DNA of 64,000 nucleotides from Mycolicibacterium mageritense. GTDB taxonomy: Bacteria; Actinomycetota; Actinomycetes; Mycobacteriales; Mycobacteriaceae. This document shows, in pieces, positions 1 through 8,058 of the stretch. Each line of letters starts with the position of its first letter. Positions within the stretch are counted from its first letter, which is position 1. The stretch spans positions 1,674,001 to 1,738,000 of the forward strand of contig NZ_AP022567.1 in the NCBI RefSeq assembly GCF_010727475.1, given 5' to 3'. Below the pieces are notes generated by a model. The model was not told where the DNA came from and did not search any database. It saw nothing but the letters and a program-made list of their open reading frames with translations. A program made the position numbers and the translations under genes.

Positions 1-326
1 CCATCGGGATCGCGGTAGTAGACGACGTCGTGACACCGTGTTGAACCGGCACCGTGGGCGGGCGAATTCCTACGCTGGCAAGGTGCTGGCATTGGTCCAG
101 GAGTTCATCGAGCGTGCTGAAGGTGAAGGCCATGTGGTTCATTCCGGCAGCCTTCGGATTCTTCGGTTCCACTCCGTCGGGCAGCGCAGCGATGGTAGTG
201 AGATGATGCTCCTCGTCCAGGTCAGGAACATCAGGCCGACGCCCGCGAGTACCACGTGCGCATTGAGGATTTCCGCGTAGAACTGCGCCAATGATTCGGG
301 GAGACCGGTCTGCAACACGACATGCG

Positions 327-1418
327 CTAGTGTCCTGCGCCGGGAATTCGTTGAAGATATGAACCGAGTCGTTCGAAGATCTCGTCGGCGGTCTTGGTCC
401 AGTTGAACGGGCGGGGGTTGTCGTTCCAGTCTGCGATCCACTCGCGAATGTCCTTCTCGAGGGCCTGAATTGAGCGGTGAACGCCGCGGCGCAGTTTCTG
501 GTCGGTGAGTAACCCGAACCACCGCTCGACCTGGTTGAGCCACGACGAGTAGGTCGGGGTGAAGTGCATGTGGAATCGGGGATGGGCGGCAAGCCATTTG
601 GTTACTGTCGGCGATTTGTGCGTCGAGTAGTTGTCGCAGATCAGATGGACGTCCAGGTCAGCGGGCACGGTGTTGTCCAACTTGGTCAAGAACTTCTTGA
701 ACTCGATCGCGCGGTGCCGGCGGTGAATCGAGCCGTAGACCTCGCCGGTGGCCACATCCAGGGCGGCGAACAAGGTGGTGATTCCGTGCCGCACGTAGTC
801 ATGGGTGCGGCGCTCGGGCATGCCGGGCATCATCGGCAGGACCGGCGCGCTGCGATCCAAGGCCTGGATCTGCGATTTTTCATCGACGCAGAGCACCAGT
901 GCCTTCTCCGGCGGGTCCAGATACAACCCCACGACGTCACGGACCTTGTCGACGAACTGCGGGTCGTTGCTGATCTTGAAGGTGTCCACCTGATGCGGCT
1001 TGAGGCCGAACGACTTCCAGATCCGTCCGACCGTTGACTTCGACAACCCGGTCTCAGCCGCCATCGAAGACCGCGACCAGTGCGTGGCGCCTTTGGGTTG
1101 ACGCTCCAACGTGGCCACGATCAGCTGCTCGACCGCCTCGTCGGTGATCTTGCGCGGCGCACCAGGACGCGGCTCATCGGCCAGACCCTCCAGTCGCGCC
1201 TCCAGGAACCGTCCACGCCATTTGCCGACCGTTTGCGGCCACACACCTTCATCAGCGGCGACTTCCTTGTTGGATTTCCCTGCCGCGCAACCCAACACGA
1301 TCCGACAACGTTGGGCCAACGCCTGCGAGGACTTCGATCGACGGGCCCACCGCTGCAACGTCTCACGTTCGTCGTCGGTCAACACCAACTCGACTACCGG
1401 CCTACCCCTGGTTCCCAC
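327..1418 (-). CDS. IS630-family transposase
   Basis: This is a 363-residue DDE transposase. The N-terminal third is a helix-turn-helix region that includes the stretches SNKEVAADEGV and SKSTVGRIWKSFGLKP. The catalytic core follows with the expected acidic residues: Asp in VLCVDEKSQ, Asp in HLICDNYSTHK and Glu in WLNQVERWF, in the spacing expected of IS630 enzymes. The reading frame runs to the very end of the element. Its last codons lie in the left inverted repeat, and the TAG stop is completed outside the IS by the TA duplication and the flanking C (CTA at 327-329). It appears intact, so it could supply transposase in trans to the damaged copy. Confidence 0.95.
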   Translation of the reverse strand: MGTRGRPVVELVLTDDERETLQRWARRSKSSQALAQRCRIVLGCAAGKSNKEVAADEGVWPQTVGKWRGRFLEARLEGLADEPRPGAPRKITDEAVEQLIVATLERQPKGATHWSRSSMAAETGLSKSTVGRIWKSFGLKPHQVDTFKISNDPQFVDKVRDVVGLYLDPPEKALVLCVDEKSQIQALDRSAPVLPMMPGMPERRTHDYVRHGITTLFAALDVATGEVYGSIHRRHRAIEFKKFLTKLDNTVPADLDVHLICDNYSTHKSPTVTKWLAAHPRFHMHFTPTYSSWLNQVERWFGLLTDQKLRRGVHRSIQALEKDIREWIADWNDNPRPFNWTKTADEIFERLGSYLQRIPGAGH

Positions 1419-1462
1419 CCGCCAATTCTACAATTAATCAACTAATTTACGGCGCAGGACAC
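330..1462 (-). mobile_element. IS630-family insertion sequence, intact copy (1133 bp)
   Basis: The ends are 13-bp perfect inverted repeats, GTGTCCTGCGCCG. The element is flanked by a TA duplication (328-329 and 1463-1464) within a CTAG target, which is classic for IS630/Tc1-mariner elements. It carries a single transposase gene on the minus strand. A second copy at 51557-52682 has the same ends and orientation. The left end truncates the leader of a VOC dioxygenase gene (1-1486). Excising the element with one TA restores that junction exactly. Confidence 0.95.
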
Positions 1463-1620
1463 TAGGCGCGGGCCTTGTGCGGACATATGTGGGCTCCTTC
1501 TATTCAAGCTTGACGACTCTGATACAGCAATCGGTGAGGCCGCGGGTGAAAACTGTTCCACTGCACGGCGAACGCGTTAAGCGTGTCGCGGAAACCGCGA
1601 TTTCATACCAACCCCTATGA

Positions 1621-1660
1621 ACAACATCTGTTGTCTATAGTGAAGCACAACACATGTTGT
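1621..1660. promoter_or_regulatory. Two TetR-type operators upstream of the split VOC gene
   Basis: Two perfect ACAACA-N2-TGTTGT palindromes (1621-1634 and 1647-1660) are centred 26 bp apart. They lie in the 440-base gap between the divergent starts of nothing else: the VOC start at 1486 and the 3' end of the TetR gene at 1927. The same palindrome recurs at 2562 and four times in 7141-7324, so these are inferred to be sites for the TetR protein encoded at 1927-2502. The rest of the gap (1487-1926) shows no convincing gene. Confidence 0.75.
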
Positions 1661-1926
1661 TGAGGCAAGCTCATGCTTGTCGACTGCGGCGGCCATGGAG
1701 TATCGAGGTTCCGGTGGACCTCAAGTCCGTTTGCAGACACTTTGGGTCGCAACGGTATTAATCCAGGAGCGCTTGTGCCGCACCATCTCCCGGTACGGGA
1801 GCCTCGCACGGTCCGGCTGTTACCGCGACAGATTCCGGCGGTTGTAGCTCTCTACGGCTAGAACCTACAGTCGGCCATGTGGCGCCGACAGAGCCGGGCC
1901 ACCATCGGCGGACAAGTGTCCAGCCC

Positions 1927-2502
1927 TCAGCACTGCATCAGTAAGCGCTTGATCTGTGCAGTCAGGTGCTGCACATCGAAGGGCTTGTCGGAGTAGAGAA
2001 GTTGATCGATCAGCAGACCATCGATCATCGCGACGAGCCCCGGCGCATGATACTCAGGATCCGCGCATCCGACGGCAGTCAGAATCCGTGCGGCGGCTTT
2101 TACGAAACGTTGTCGCGCCTCAGCGATTTCGCGGCGCAACTGATGATCACGTGCCGATTGCAACAACACCTCGTGATGGGCTATGTAATGGTGGCGCATG
2201 TCGGGCAAAAAAGAACGCGTTAGGCGTTCGGCAAAAAAACTCGCGGTCCGATCTTTGCTCATCCGCCGGGCGGGAAGCTCCTCCAAGGACACGATGTCAA
2301 GTTCGAGCAGACGTTGAGTCACCGCGCGCAACAGCGCCGTGCGCGTGCTGAAATAATTCGCCGTCGACCCCAGCGGCAAGTCGAGTCGGCGATCAATGGC
2401 CCGATGCGTCAGCCCGCGCCCCCCCTCGGTCGCCAGGACTTCGATCGCGGCGTCGACGATCGCGGTGCGCCTCGCCGCTGGGGCGGGGGTGTCCACGTCC
2501 AT
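1927..2502 (-). CDS. TetR/AcrR-family transcriptional regulator of the aromatic cluster
   Basis: This is a 191-residue protein. An N-terminal TetR DNA-binding domain (roughly residues 10-57) contains AAIEVLATEGGRGLTHRAI and the recognition-helix region LPLGSTANYFSTRTALL. A variable ligand-binding domain follows, with a C-terminal segment GLVAMIDGLLIDQLL typical of the dimer interface. The start chosen is the ATG at 2502, which begins MDVDTPAPAARR. A longer frame to 2565 would run through the operator and encodes no conserved sequence. An exact ACAACA-N2-TGTTGT operator lies about 60 bases upstream (2562-2575), pointing to autoregulation. The same operator in front of both VOC genes and the CoA-ligase operon suggests it represses the whole cluster until an aromatic or CoA-thioester ligand binds; the ligand is not known. 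Confidence 0.9.
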   Translation of the reverse strand: MDVDTPAPAARRTAIVDAAIEVLATEGGRGLTHRAIDRRLDLPLGSTANYFSTRTALLRAVTQRLLELDIVSLEELPARRMSKDRTASFFAERLTRSFLPDMRHHYIAHHEVLLQSARDHQLRREIAEARQRFVKAAARILTAVGCADPEYHAPGLVAMIDGLLIDQLLYSDKPFDVQHLTAQIKRLLMQC

Positions 2503-2561
2503 GACGCCCAGGTTACGCAATGCCTGCTCGCCAGAACAACAGCGTTGCGATCTAATCCCGC

Positions 2562-2575
2562 ACAACAGGTGTTGT
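2562..2575. promoter_or_regulatory. TetR operator upstream of the tetR gene
   Basis: A perfect ACAACA-GG-TGTTGT palindrome, extended to 16 bases as CACAACAGGTGTTGTG at 2561-2576. It lies between the hydrolase 3' end (2584) and the regulator start (2502). A weaker CAAC-N3-GTTG half-palindrome sits nearby, around 2537-2547. The site is inferred to mediate autoregulation. Confidence 0.75.
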
Positions 2576-2583
2576 GTTAGACA

Positions 2584-3444
2584 TCACGCGCGTTCGGAGC
2601 TCTGTGAGGCGGCGTGCCCCGCATGGACTTCGTCCAGGAACCGGCCGATCTCACGTGCACACACCACAGGTGCGTCTGAGTTCATATGGTGTCCAGCGTG
2701 TTCGACGATGACGAGTTGGGCCGCAGGCATCGCGGCAACCATTTTCGGGCCCCAGAACGCGCGGGGATCTTCGTCTCCCCACATGATCAATGACGGGCAG
2801 GTGATCTGATTGAGCTGCGCTTCGATGCTGTTGGCGGTGCCGGGCACCTGAGCCACGAGTGGCACTGCCCTTCGATCATGCTGCAGTAACACCGACAGCT
2901 CCTGCTCCGCCGCTTGCGGATGCGCCTGAACCCAGCCCGATGCGTGGAACGCTGGCTGTATCCGGACTGCCGCCGCACGACGCCGCCCGTCATCGGCTTC
3001 CGCGAGGGCTCGGCCGAAGGCCGCCATCGCGTCCACCGCCTCTCGCGCCGGCCCATCAGGTCCGGCCCCTTGAGTCACCAAAGCACCCACGCGGGTGGGG
3101 TACTTGAGGGCGACCCGCATCGCGACCGCCCCGCCCTGTGATAGTCCGACCAGCGCGACTGGTCCTGCGTCGAACGTGGAGATCAGTGCGCCGACGCCCT
3201 CCACAACGTCCTCCAGAGTCCACCCCCCAGCATCGAAGCCGCTGCACCCGTGACCGGGCAGATCCACTGCAACACAACGGTATCGGTCGCGGAGCGTGAG
3301 TATGACATCCTGATACATCGCACCGCTGGCGAAAGTTCCGTGTAGAAACACCACCAGCGGACCCTTCCCCTGATCGGTATAGGCCCAACGGATTCCGCCG
3401 ATCTCGACGGTGCTGTCCGAAGCATGGTCGTGAGCAGCGTTCAC
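2584..3444 (-). CDS. Alpha/beta hydrolase, likely ring-cleavage-product (C-C bond) hydrolase
   Basis: This is a 286-residue alpha/beta-hydrolase-fold enzyme. Visible motifs are the oxyanion loop VVFLHGTFASG, the nucleophile elbow VGLSQGG (Ser), the acid region IMWGDEDP (Asp) and the final His in VEHAGHHMN. The start chosen is GTG at 3444, whose GTGA overlaps the TGA of the upstream hydroxylase gene, giving translational coupling; the longer frame upstream reads through low-complexity Arg-rich shadow sequence. The context of a flavin hydroxylase, VOC dioxygenases and a CoA ligase under TetR operators fits a MhpC/BphD-like hydrolase that splits a meta-cleavage product. A haloperoxidase-like or esterase role cannot be excluded from sequence. 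Confidence 0.85.
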   Translation of the reverse strand: MNAAHDHASDSTVEIGGIRWAYTDQGKGPLVVFLHGTFASGAMYQDVILTLRDRYRCVAVDLPGHGCSGFDAGGWTLEDVVEGVGALISTFDAGPVALVGLSQGGAVAMRVALKYPTRVGALVTQGAGPDGPAREAVDAMAAFGRALAEADDGRRRAAAVRIQPAFHASGWVQAHPQAAEQELSVLLQHDRRAVPLVAQVPGTANSIEAQLNQITCPSLIMWGDEDPRAFWGPKMVAAMPAAQLVIVEHAGHHMNSDAPVVCAREIGRFLDEVHAGHAASQSSERA

Positions 3445-5072
3445 ACTGACCCCTTGGTCGGGAGTGCACCCGCGCCTCGCACCGCGTCGAGCACCGCACC
3501 GACATCGGCGGGCAGGCAATCACCCCGCCACGCTATGTGCTGGTCGGGGCGAATGAGCACCAGTGCGGTTCCGTACGTTTCGCGAATCACCACTGTGCTG
3601 ACAGCCAGGACATCAAGTGGCATTCCGCGGTCCTTCGCCGCGGTCTCGAATTCGGACGTATCAATGGGTTGGTCGCCGGTGACCAGGAGCGTGAATCCGA
3701 CTCCGAACCGGTCATAGAGTGACGTCTGGTCGTCAATCCAGACGTGCGGGGCGCGGCACCCCGGGGTGGCACTCGGCTCGTAGATCCCCTGCGTCAGCGC
3801 CGGCGGCTCTGTGCCGTCCGAGACCACAATCGAAGACCCGTGGTAGTGCGACCCCAGTTGCGCTCCAAAGCTCTGGAATTCCGCTTGCTTAACAAGCCTG
3901 ATTTCGTCGCCGATCGCTTCTCTCAGCGCCACACCCTCTGGGGTACTCGCCGAAATGTTGTCACGTGCGAACGACGCTGGGCTTCTCTCCGTGTTGACAA
4001 GGCAAGCGTCCTGGATCCAGGCGATGACCGGTCGGCGCTCCTCGGCATAGGAGTCCAGCAATGCCGGACCACCCCACCCTTGCAGCACGCCTGCCAGCTT
4101 CCAGCCGAGATCCGCCGCATCCCCAATGCCAAGGTTCATTCCGAATCCGCCCATGGGAGAGATGAGATGGGCGGCATCGCCGGCCAACAGGACTCTTCCA
4201 TACCGGAAGTTCGGTGCGAGCAGGGAACGGATCGTCACAGCGCCGCCGGACACCGGGGCCGCGCCGAACTCGAACCCCACATTGCGGTAAAGGGCCTGTT
4301 GCGCGAGAGGCCAACTGTCCCCATCAGCATCCTCTACGGCGAAACCAAATTCGTAGTGATCATTGCCCTGTGGGATCAACATCGCGTAGTCGCGGTGCTC
4401 ATTGACGAACAGGACGAACGAGGACTTCCCGACGTCGATCTGATCCTTGAGCTCGGGTGCATGGATGTTCCAGATGCTGAACTGAGCGAGGTCGGGGATG
4501 CCTTCCATTCGCACACCAAGTGCCTTACGGATTGTGCTACGGCTGCCGTCGGCCGCAATGAGGTAGTCCGCGAAAGCTGTCGCTGCTGCGCCGCTGCTGT
4601 CCTCATAGTTCACGCGAACGGTGTCCGCGTACTGCTCGAATCCCGTCATCGTACAACCGAATCGGATGTCGATCAGTGAGTTGCCAACGGCTGCGTCCTG
4701 GAACGTCTTCTCGATCGCATCGTTGGGCGCCCATACGGGGCGATCCGACGAGAACGGAACTCGAAAGTCGAAAGCGAGCATCTGCGTAAGGTCGAGCACG
4801 ACGTGACCATTGAGTGCGGTCACGTAGGTGACACTGCGAGCGAACTCTTGTTCCACCGGATCATTGCTCCGCAGATCATCAGCGATACCCCACCGGCGGA
4901 AGTGTTCCATGGACCGCATGTTGGTCAGGTTCGTGCGGGCAAGGTTGTACTCACCCCGATTCCGGGCCTCGAGTATCACCGTGCGCACACCGTGGCGTGC
5001 CAATTCCAGTGCTGTGCCGATACCGACGGGCCCACCGCCGACGATGACCACCGGATCACTGCTCTTAGTCAT
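3441..5072 (-). CDS. FAD-dependent aromatic-ring hydroxylase (PheA/TfdB/MhpA-type monooxygenase)
   Basis: This is a 543-residue class A flavoprotein monooxygenase. It has the N-terminal dinucleotide motif VVIVGGGPVGIGTALELA, the DG motif around LIAADGSRSTIRKALG and the flavin-ribityl motif RVLLAGDAAHLISPMGG. The C-terminal thioredoxin-like extension (about the last 150 residues, including LLVTGDQPI and VLIRPDQHIAWRGD) is typical of the phenol hydroxylase branch. The start is taken at ATG 5072, preceded by AAAGG; an upstream in-frame ATG at 5105 has a poorer ribosome site. The family inserts one oxygen atom into a phenolic or similar ring using NAD(P)H and O2, making a catechol-type substrate for the neighbouring dioxygenase. 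Its stop overlaps the hydrolase start. The gene lies 57 bases after the CoA ligase and is presumably driven from the operator region at 7141-7324. Confidence 0.88.
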   Translation of the reverse strand: MTKSSDPVVIVGGGPVGIGTALELARHGVRTVILEARNRGEYNLARTNLTNMRSMEHFRRWGIADDLRSNDPVEQEFARSVTYVTALNGHVVLDLTQMLAFDFRVPFSSDRPVWAPNDAIEKTFQDAAVGNSLIDIRFGCTMTGFEQYADTVRVNYEDSSGAAATAFADYLIAADGSRSTIRKALGVRMEGIPDLAQFSIWNIHAPELKDQIDVGKSSFVLFVNEHRDYAMLIPQGNDHYEFGFAVEDADGDSWPLAQQALYRNVGFEFGAAPVSGGAVTIRSLLAPNFRYGRVLLAGDAAHLISPMGGFGMNLGIGDAADLGWKLAGVLQGWGGPALLDSYAEERRPVIAWIQDACLVNTERSPASFARDNISASTPEGVALREAIGDEIRLVKQAEFQSFGAQLGSHYHGSSIVVSDGTEPPALTQGIYEPSATPGCRAPHVWIDDQTSLYDRFGVGFTLLVTGDQPIDTSEFETAAKDRGMPLDVLAVSTVVIRETYGTALVLIRPDQHIAWRGDCLPADVGAVLDAVRGAGALPTKGSV

Positions 5073-5129
5073 AGGCGTACCTTTCGCTGCAACGTGCTGA
5101 GTCATTCTGGGAATGGAATCTGTCTTGAG

Positions 5130-7100
5130 TCACGCCGACCGACCGGCAGTACGAAACGCTCGACACGGCAACGGGTATCGGTCGAGGATCTCAGCGACTT
5201 TTGTCTCATCGGCAGCCTCGCCCAACTCGATGACCGAGTGGATGACGCCTCCGTCGGCGGTGGTGACGACGGACTCCACACCGGGTATGCCTGCGAGTGC
5301 GTCGACGAGTGCCCGTCGGACGGCATCTGCCCTCAGCGTGGGCTTATAGGGCTTGCCCACTGCGGTGAGCGGAAGCGCCTCCAGTACCGTCACAGACTTT
5401 GGCGCGGCAACTTGTTCTGGAACCCGGCCGGCCGCCCACGCCAGCAAGTCTTCTTCGTTGATCGACTCGCCCGCCGCCAACGTGACATAAGCAACCGGAA
5501 CCTCACCGGCATGGGTGTCGGGGCGGCCGACAGCGGCAGCTGCGGTGACGCCCGGGTAGGTAGTCAAGGCTTCCTCGATGACGGCGGGGTCGATGTTGTG
5601 CCCGCCGCGAATGATCAGATCCTTCGCCCGGCCATGTAGATAGACGAATCCCTCAGCATCAAGATGTGCCAGGTCACCCGTGTTGAGCCATCCATCGATA
5701 AGAGTATTCAGGCCATCGAGCTGGTGAGCACCTGTGTCATCCTGACCCATCACGTATCCCGCGAACAGCGTTGGTCCGCTGAGCGCCAACACGCCTGTTG
5801 CGCCGGTCGGCAGATCGTGCCAGTGACCGTCTTCGTCGATCCTGACGATCTTGGTGTTCTGGTACGGAAACCGCTGACCGACCGAACCTTCCCGGACCAT
5901 TCCGGGGAAGCTCAGCGCACTGGCGCACGTTGCTTCGGTGAGCCCGTAGCCTTCCACCAAGGTGACCCCGATACCGCGCTCGAACCGCTGCCGGACCGCA
6001 CGAGGCAGTGGTGATGCCCCCACGATTCCATGGCGAAGGGAGCTGATATCGGCGTCTACCGGGTGCTCGGCCAGTGCCGCATATACCGTTGGAACTGCGC
6101 TCATCAGAGAGATCTGGTAGCACTCGACCAGCTTCCAAAATGACGGGTACAGCAACTGATCCCGGTAACCACGTGGGCCCGCCCATACTACGTTGTACCC
6201 CTTGAACATTGGCGCGAGAACGCTGACCACAAGCGCGTTCACATGGAAAAGCGGCAACGCCGAGAACAAGGCCGCGTATTCGCCCAAGAGCGGAGCCGCC
6301 GCGATCATCCACGCGTTCGTGACCTGACCTGAATGCCGTTGAGCCGCCAGCTTCGGGACACCGGTCGTTCCGCCGGTGTGAATCAAAGCAGCCAGATCCG
6401 ATCCCACGGGCGGTTCCCCGACGAATGTGGACGGATCCTGCTCTGCTGCAAGCTCATACAGATACCCGAGGCGCACCCCCTCGATTACCGGCATCGAGTC
6501 GCACCCAGAGTTGCCCGGAGTGTGCCGCAGTGCCAGCACGGTATCCAGCAAGCCATCGCGGGCGAGCTCGATGGCGAGCTGCCACATCGAATCGGACAAG
6601 TCAGGTCCAGCCACAATGAGAACGCGAGCACCCGACCGACGTAGTAGCTCCTTGATGTGAGTCCGGGACAAACCCCCGTTGATCGGTGCCGCGATTCCGG
6701 CCACCTGAGCGGCAAGCGTTGCGGTGATCAGTTCAGCGCAGTTGGGCGCTATCAGCGCCACCGCATCGCGGCGTCGGACGCCCACCGAGTGCAAGAGATT
6801 GGCGCATCTGTGCACTTCAATGAGGAGCTGAGAGTAGCTGCACTGCATCGGTTCTCGCCACCGACTGGCATCAGGAATGACCGCCAGCGCATTCCCATGC
6901 GGCCAGAGCGCAGCAGCTCGCACCAGAAGCGAATATGTCGAATCAGGAAGACCCCGTTCGGCGAGCGGAACGGTCTCGATATCGGCGAGGTCGTCGGGAC
7001 TTTCATACTTTGGCCATAACTTGTTTTCCTCAATCGCAGACGTGTCAATCGACGCGGTTGCCATCCCGCGGCCCTCGGCACTACTGGCCCTCTTGGTCAT
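5130..7100 (-). CDS. AMP-dependent acyl-CoA synthetase/ligase
   Basis: This 656-residue adenylate-forming enzyme has all core motifs: the P-loop HTGGTTGVPK, the GYGLTE motif, the hinge-region GWLNTGD, GRAKDLIIRGG and the C-terminal catalytic Lys in TAVGKPYKP. It is about 100 residues longer than a typical FadD. The extra length is an N-terminal leader of about 50 residues and a roughly 60-residue C-terminal tail after the catalytic Lys (region VDALAGIPGVESVV and onward). The start at 7100 has AAAGGAG 8 bases upstream. It is the first gene of the leftward operon with the hydroxylase and hydrolase, and a block of four TetR operators lies just upstream. It probably activates an aromatic or alkyl-substituted acid to its CoA thioester; the exact substrate is unknown. 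Confidence 0.88.
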   Translation of the reverse strand: MTKRASSAEGRGMATASIDTSAIEENKLWPKYESPDDLADIETVPLAERGLPDSTYSLLVRAAALWPHGNALAVIPDASRWREPMQCSYSQLLIEVHRCANLLHSVGVRRRDAVALIAPNCAELITATLAAQVAGIAAPINGGLSRTHIKELLRRSGARVLIVAGPDLSDSMWQLAIELARDGLLDTVLALRHTPGNSGCDSMPVIEGVRLGYLYELAAEQDPSTFVGEPPVGSDLAALIHTGGTTGVPKLAAQRHSGQVTNAWMIAAAPLLGEYAALFSALPLFHVNALVVSVLAPMFKGYNVVWAGPRGYRDQLLYPSFWKLVECYQISLMSAVPTVYAALAEHPVDADISSLRHGIVGASPLPRAVRQRFERGIGVTLVEGYGLTEATCASALSFPGMVREGSVGQRFPYQNTKIVRIDEDGHWHDLPTGATGVLALSGPTLFAGYVMGQDDTGAHQLDGLNTLIDGWLNTGDLAHLDAEGFVYLHGRAKDLIIRGGHNIDPAVIEEALTTYPGVTAAAAVGRPDTHAGEVPVAYVTLAAGESINEEDLLAWAAGRVPEQVAAPKSVTVLEALPLTAVGKPYKPTLRADAVRRALVDALAGIPGVESVVTTADGGVIHSVIELGEAADETKVAEILDRYPLPCRAFRTAGRSA

Positions 7101-7140
7101 CGCTGGGCTCCTTTACCTGAGCGGGACACGGCCACCCCAA

Positions 7141-7324
7141 ACAACGGCTGTTGTTCAACAGAAACACAACATCTGTTGTTTCCGCAAGCCTCTGCCCGCG
7201 GCCGCACGGCGATCGATCCCGCGGCGCAGGGGTGGGCCGAACGGACAGAGACTCAAGACTTCCCGCTACCCAAAGGCTTGCCTGAACAACACTTGTTGTG
7301 ATTACATACAACAACAACTGTTGT
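7141..7324. promoter_or_regulatory. Divergent control region with four TetR operators
   Basis: The 358-base gap between the divergent CoA ligase (start 7100) and VOC gene (start 7459) holds four palindromes. One, at 7141-7154, has a single mismatch (ACAACG-GC-TGTTGT). Three are perfect: 7166-7179, 7286-7299 and 7311-7324. They form two pairs, with centres 25 bp apart in each pair; one core (7166) is identical to the one at 1621. The pairing suggests one pair per divergent promoter. Confidence 0.8.
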
Positions 7325-7458
7325 TCAGTTGTTGTTGCACTGACTGAGCTGAGACATTTCCGTCTGCGTTCACAGACCAAGTGAGTCAAGAGAGATCAAC
7401 TGCCACGATCGTTCTTAGGCACGGTCGGCAAAGGTTGAGGACCAGGAGTGGGACCACA

Positions 7459-8058
7459 ATGGAACAACACGTAACGCCCGCCGCCGGCGAGCCCGCAGGC
7501 ATCGCCAGTCCGGCACGCCTCGCCCACGTCGTACTCAGGACGACGCAATACGACGCAGTAGTCGCGTGGTACAAGCTCGTCTTAGGCGCCCGCGTGCAAT
7601 TCGAGGCGTCGGGGAAGATTTCTTTCCTCACCTACGACGACGAACACCACCGAATTGCGGTCGTCAATGTTCCTACGTTGGCGGACCGCCCGCCGATGGC
7701 AATTGGCGTCGACCACATCGCCTTCACATACAACAGTATGTGCGACCTCGTCGACACCTACGAAAGGTTGAAAGCTGCCTCGGTGAGGCCGTATTGGACG
7801 ATCAATCACGGACCTACTATCTCTTTCTACTACCGTGATCCGGACAACAACCAGATCGAGCTGCAGGTTGACAACTTCGCGACGAATGACGACGTCAACG
7901 AGTTTTTGGCGGCTGAGTTTCCAACGAACCCGATTGGTGTGGAATTTGATCCCGATGAGTTCGTGCGCATGTTTCGCGACGGTGTACCCGAAGCCGAACT
8001 CCGCAAGCGTCCCGATATCGGGCCGATCGATATTTTCGAGGCTAGTCGTACGTTGTGA
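7459..8058 (+). CDS. Single-domain VOC-family dioxygenase (extradiol-like), intact paralogue
   Basis: This is a 199-residue vicinal-oxygen-chelate protein. The expected metal ligands are visible as His in LAHVVLRT, His in VDHIAFTY and Glu in NQIELQVDNF; a further conserved segment is INHGPTISFYYRDPDNN. The start ATG at 7459 follows AGGAG by 11 bases. It is the functional copy of the gene destroyed at 1-1486. It is transcribed away from the hydroxylase operon from a region carrying four TetR operators, so it is inferred to be co-induced with them. The likely role is extradiol cleavage of a catechol formed by the hydroxylase. The C-terminal 60 residues (FPTNPIGVEFDPDEFVRMF and on) are a tail beyond the VOC module. 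Specificity cannot be read from sequence. Confidence 0.85.
   Translation: MEQHVTPAAGEPAGIASPARLAHVVLRTTQYDAVVAWYKLVLGARVQFEASGKISFLTYDDEHHRIAVVNVPTLADRPPMAIGVDHIAFTYNSMCDLVDTYERLKAASVRPYWTINHGPTISFYYRDPDNNQIELQVDNFATNDDVNEFLAAEFPTNPIGVEFDPDEFVRMFRDGVPEAELRKRPDIGPIDIFEASRTL

Larger units (their letters stand above)
1..1486 (-). pseudogene. VOC-family (extradiol dioxygenase-like) gene split by IS630 and frameshifted; 3' end outside window
   Basis: The start is ATG at 1486, with an AGGAG ribosome site about 9 bases upstream. The first codons read MSAQGPRL and then meet the IS element at 1462. Removing the IS and one TA copy continues the frame at position 327 as AHVVLQTGLPESLAQFYAEI, a typical VOC start with a first metal-ligand His. 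The intact gene at 7459-8058 is a clear paralogue (LAHVVLRT, FLTYDDEHH, VDHIAF and YYRDPD here match LAHVVLQT, FLTW/DEEHH, MNHMAF and YYRDPDG). Two apparent single-base deletions also break the frame, near 218 (between FLTW and DEEHH) and near 30 (before YYRDPDG). The family uses a 2-His-1-Glu metal site to cleave catechol-type rings, so the inferred role is ring opening in the adjacent aromatic cluster. The gene is almost certainly non-functional because of the IS. Whether the small indels are decay or read errors cannot be told from sequence alone. Confidence 0.85.

Noticed and set aside
1487..1926. Small open frames on both strands in the first intergenic region
   Set aside because: They are short, lack ribosome sites and conserved sequence, and overlap the operator pair.
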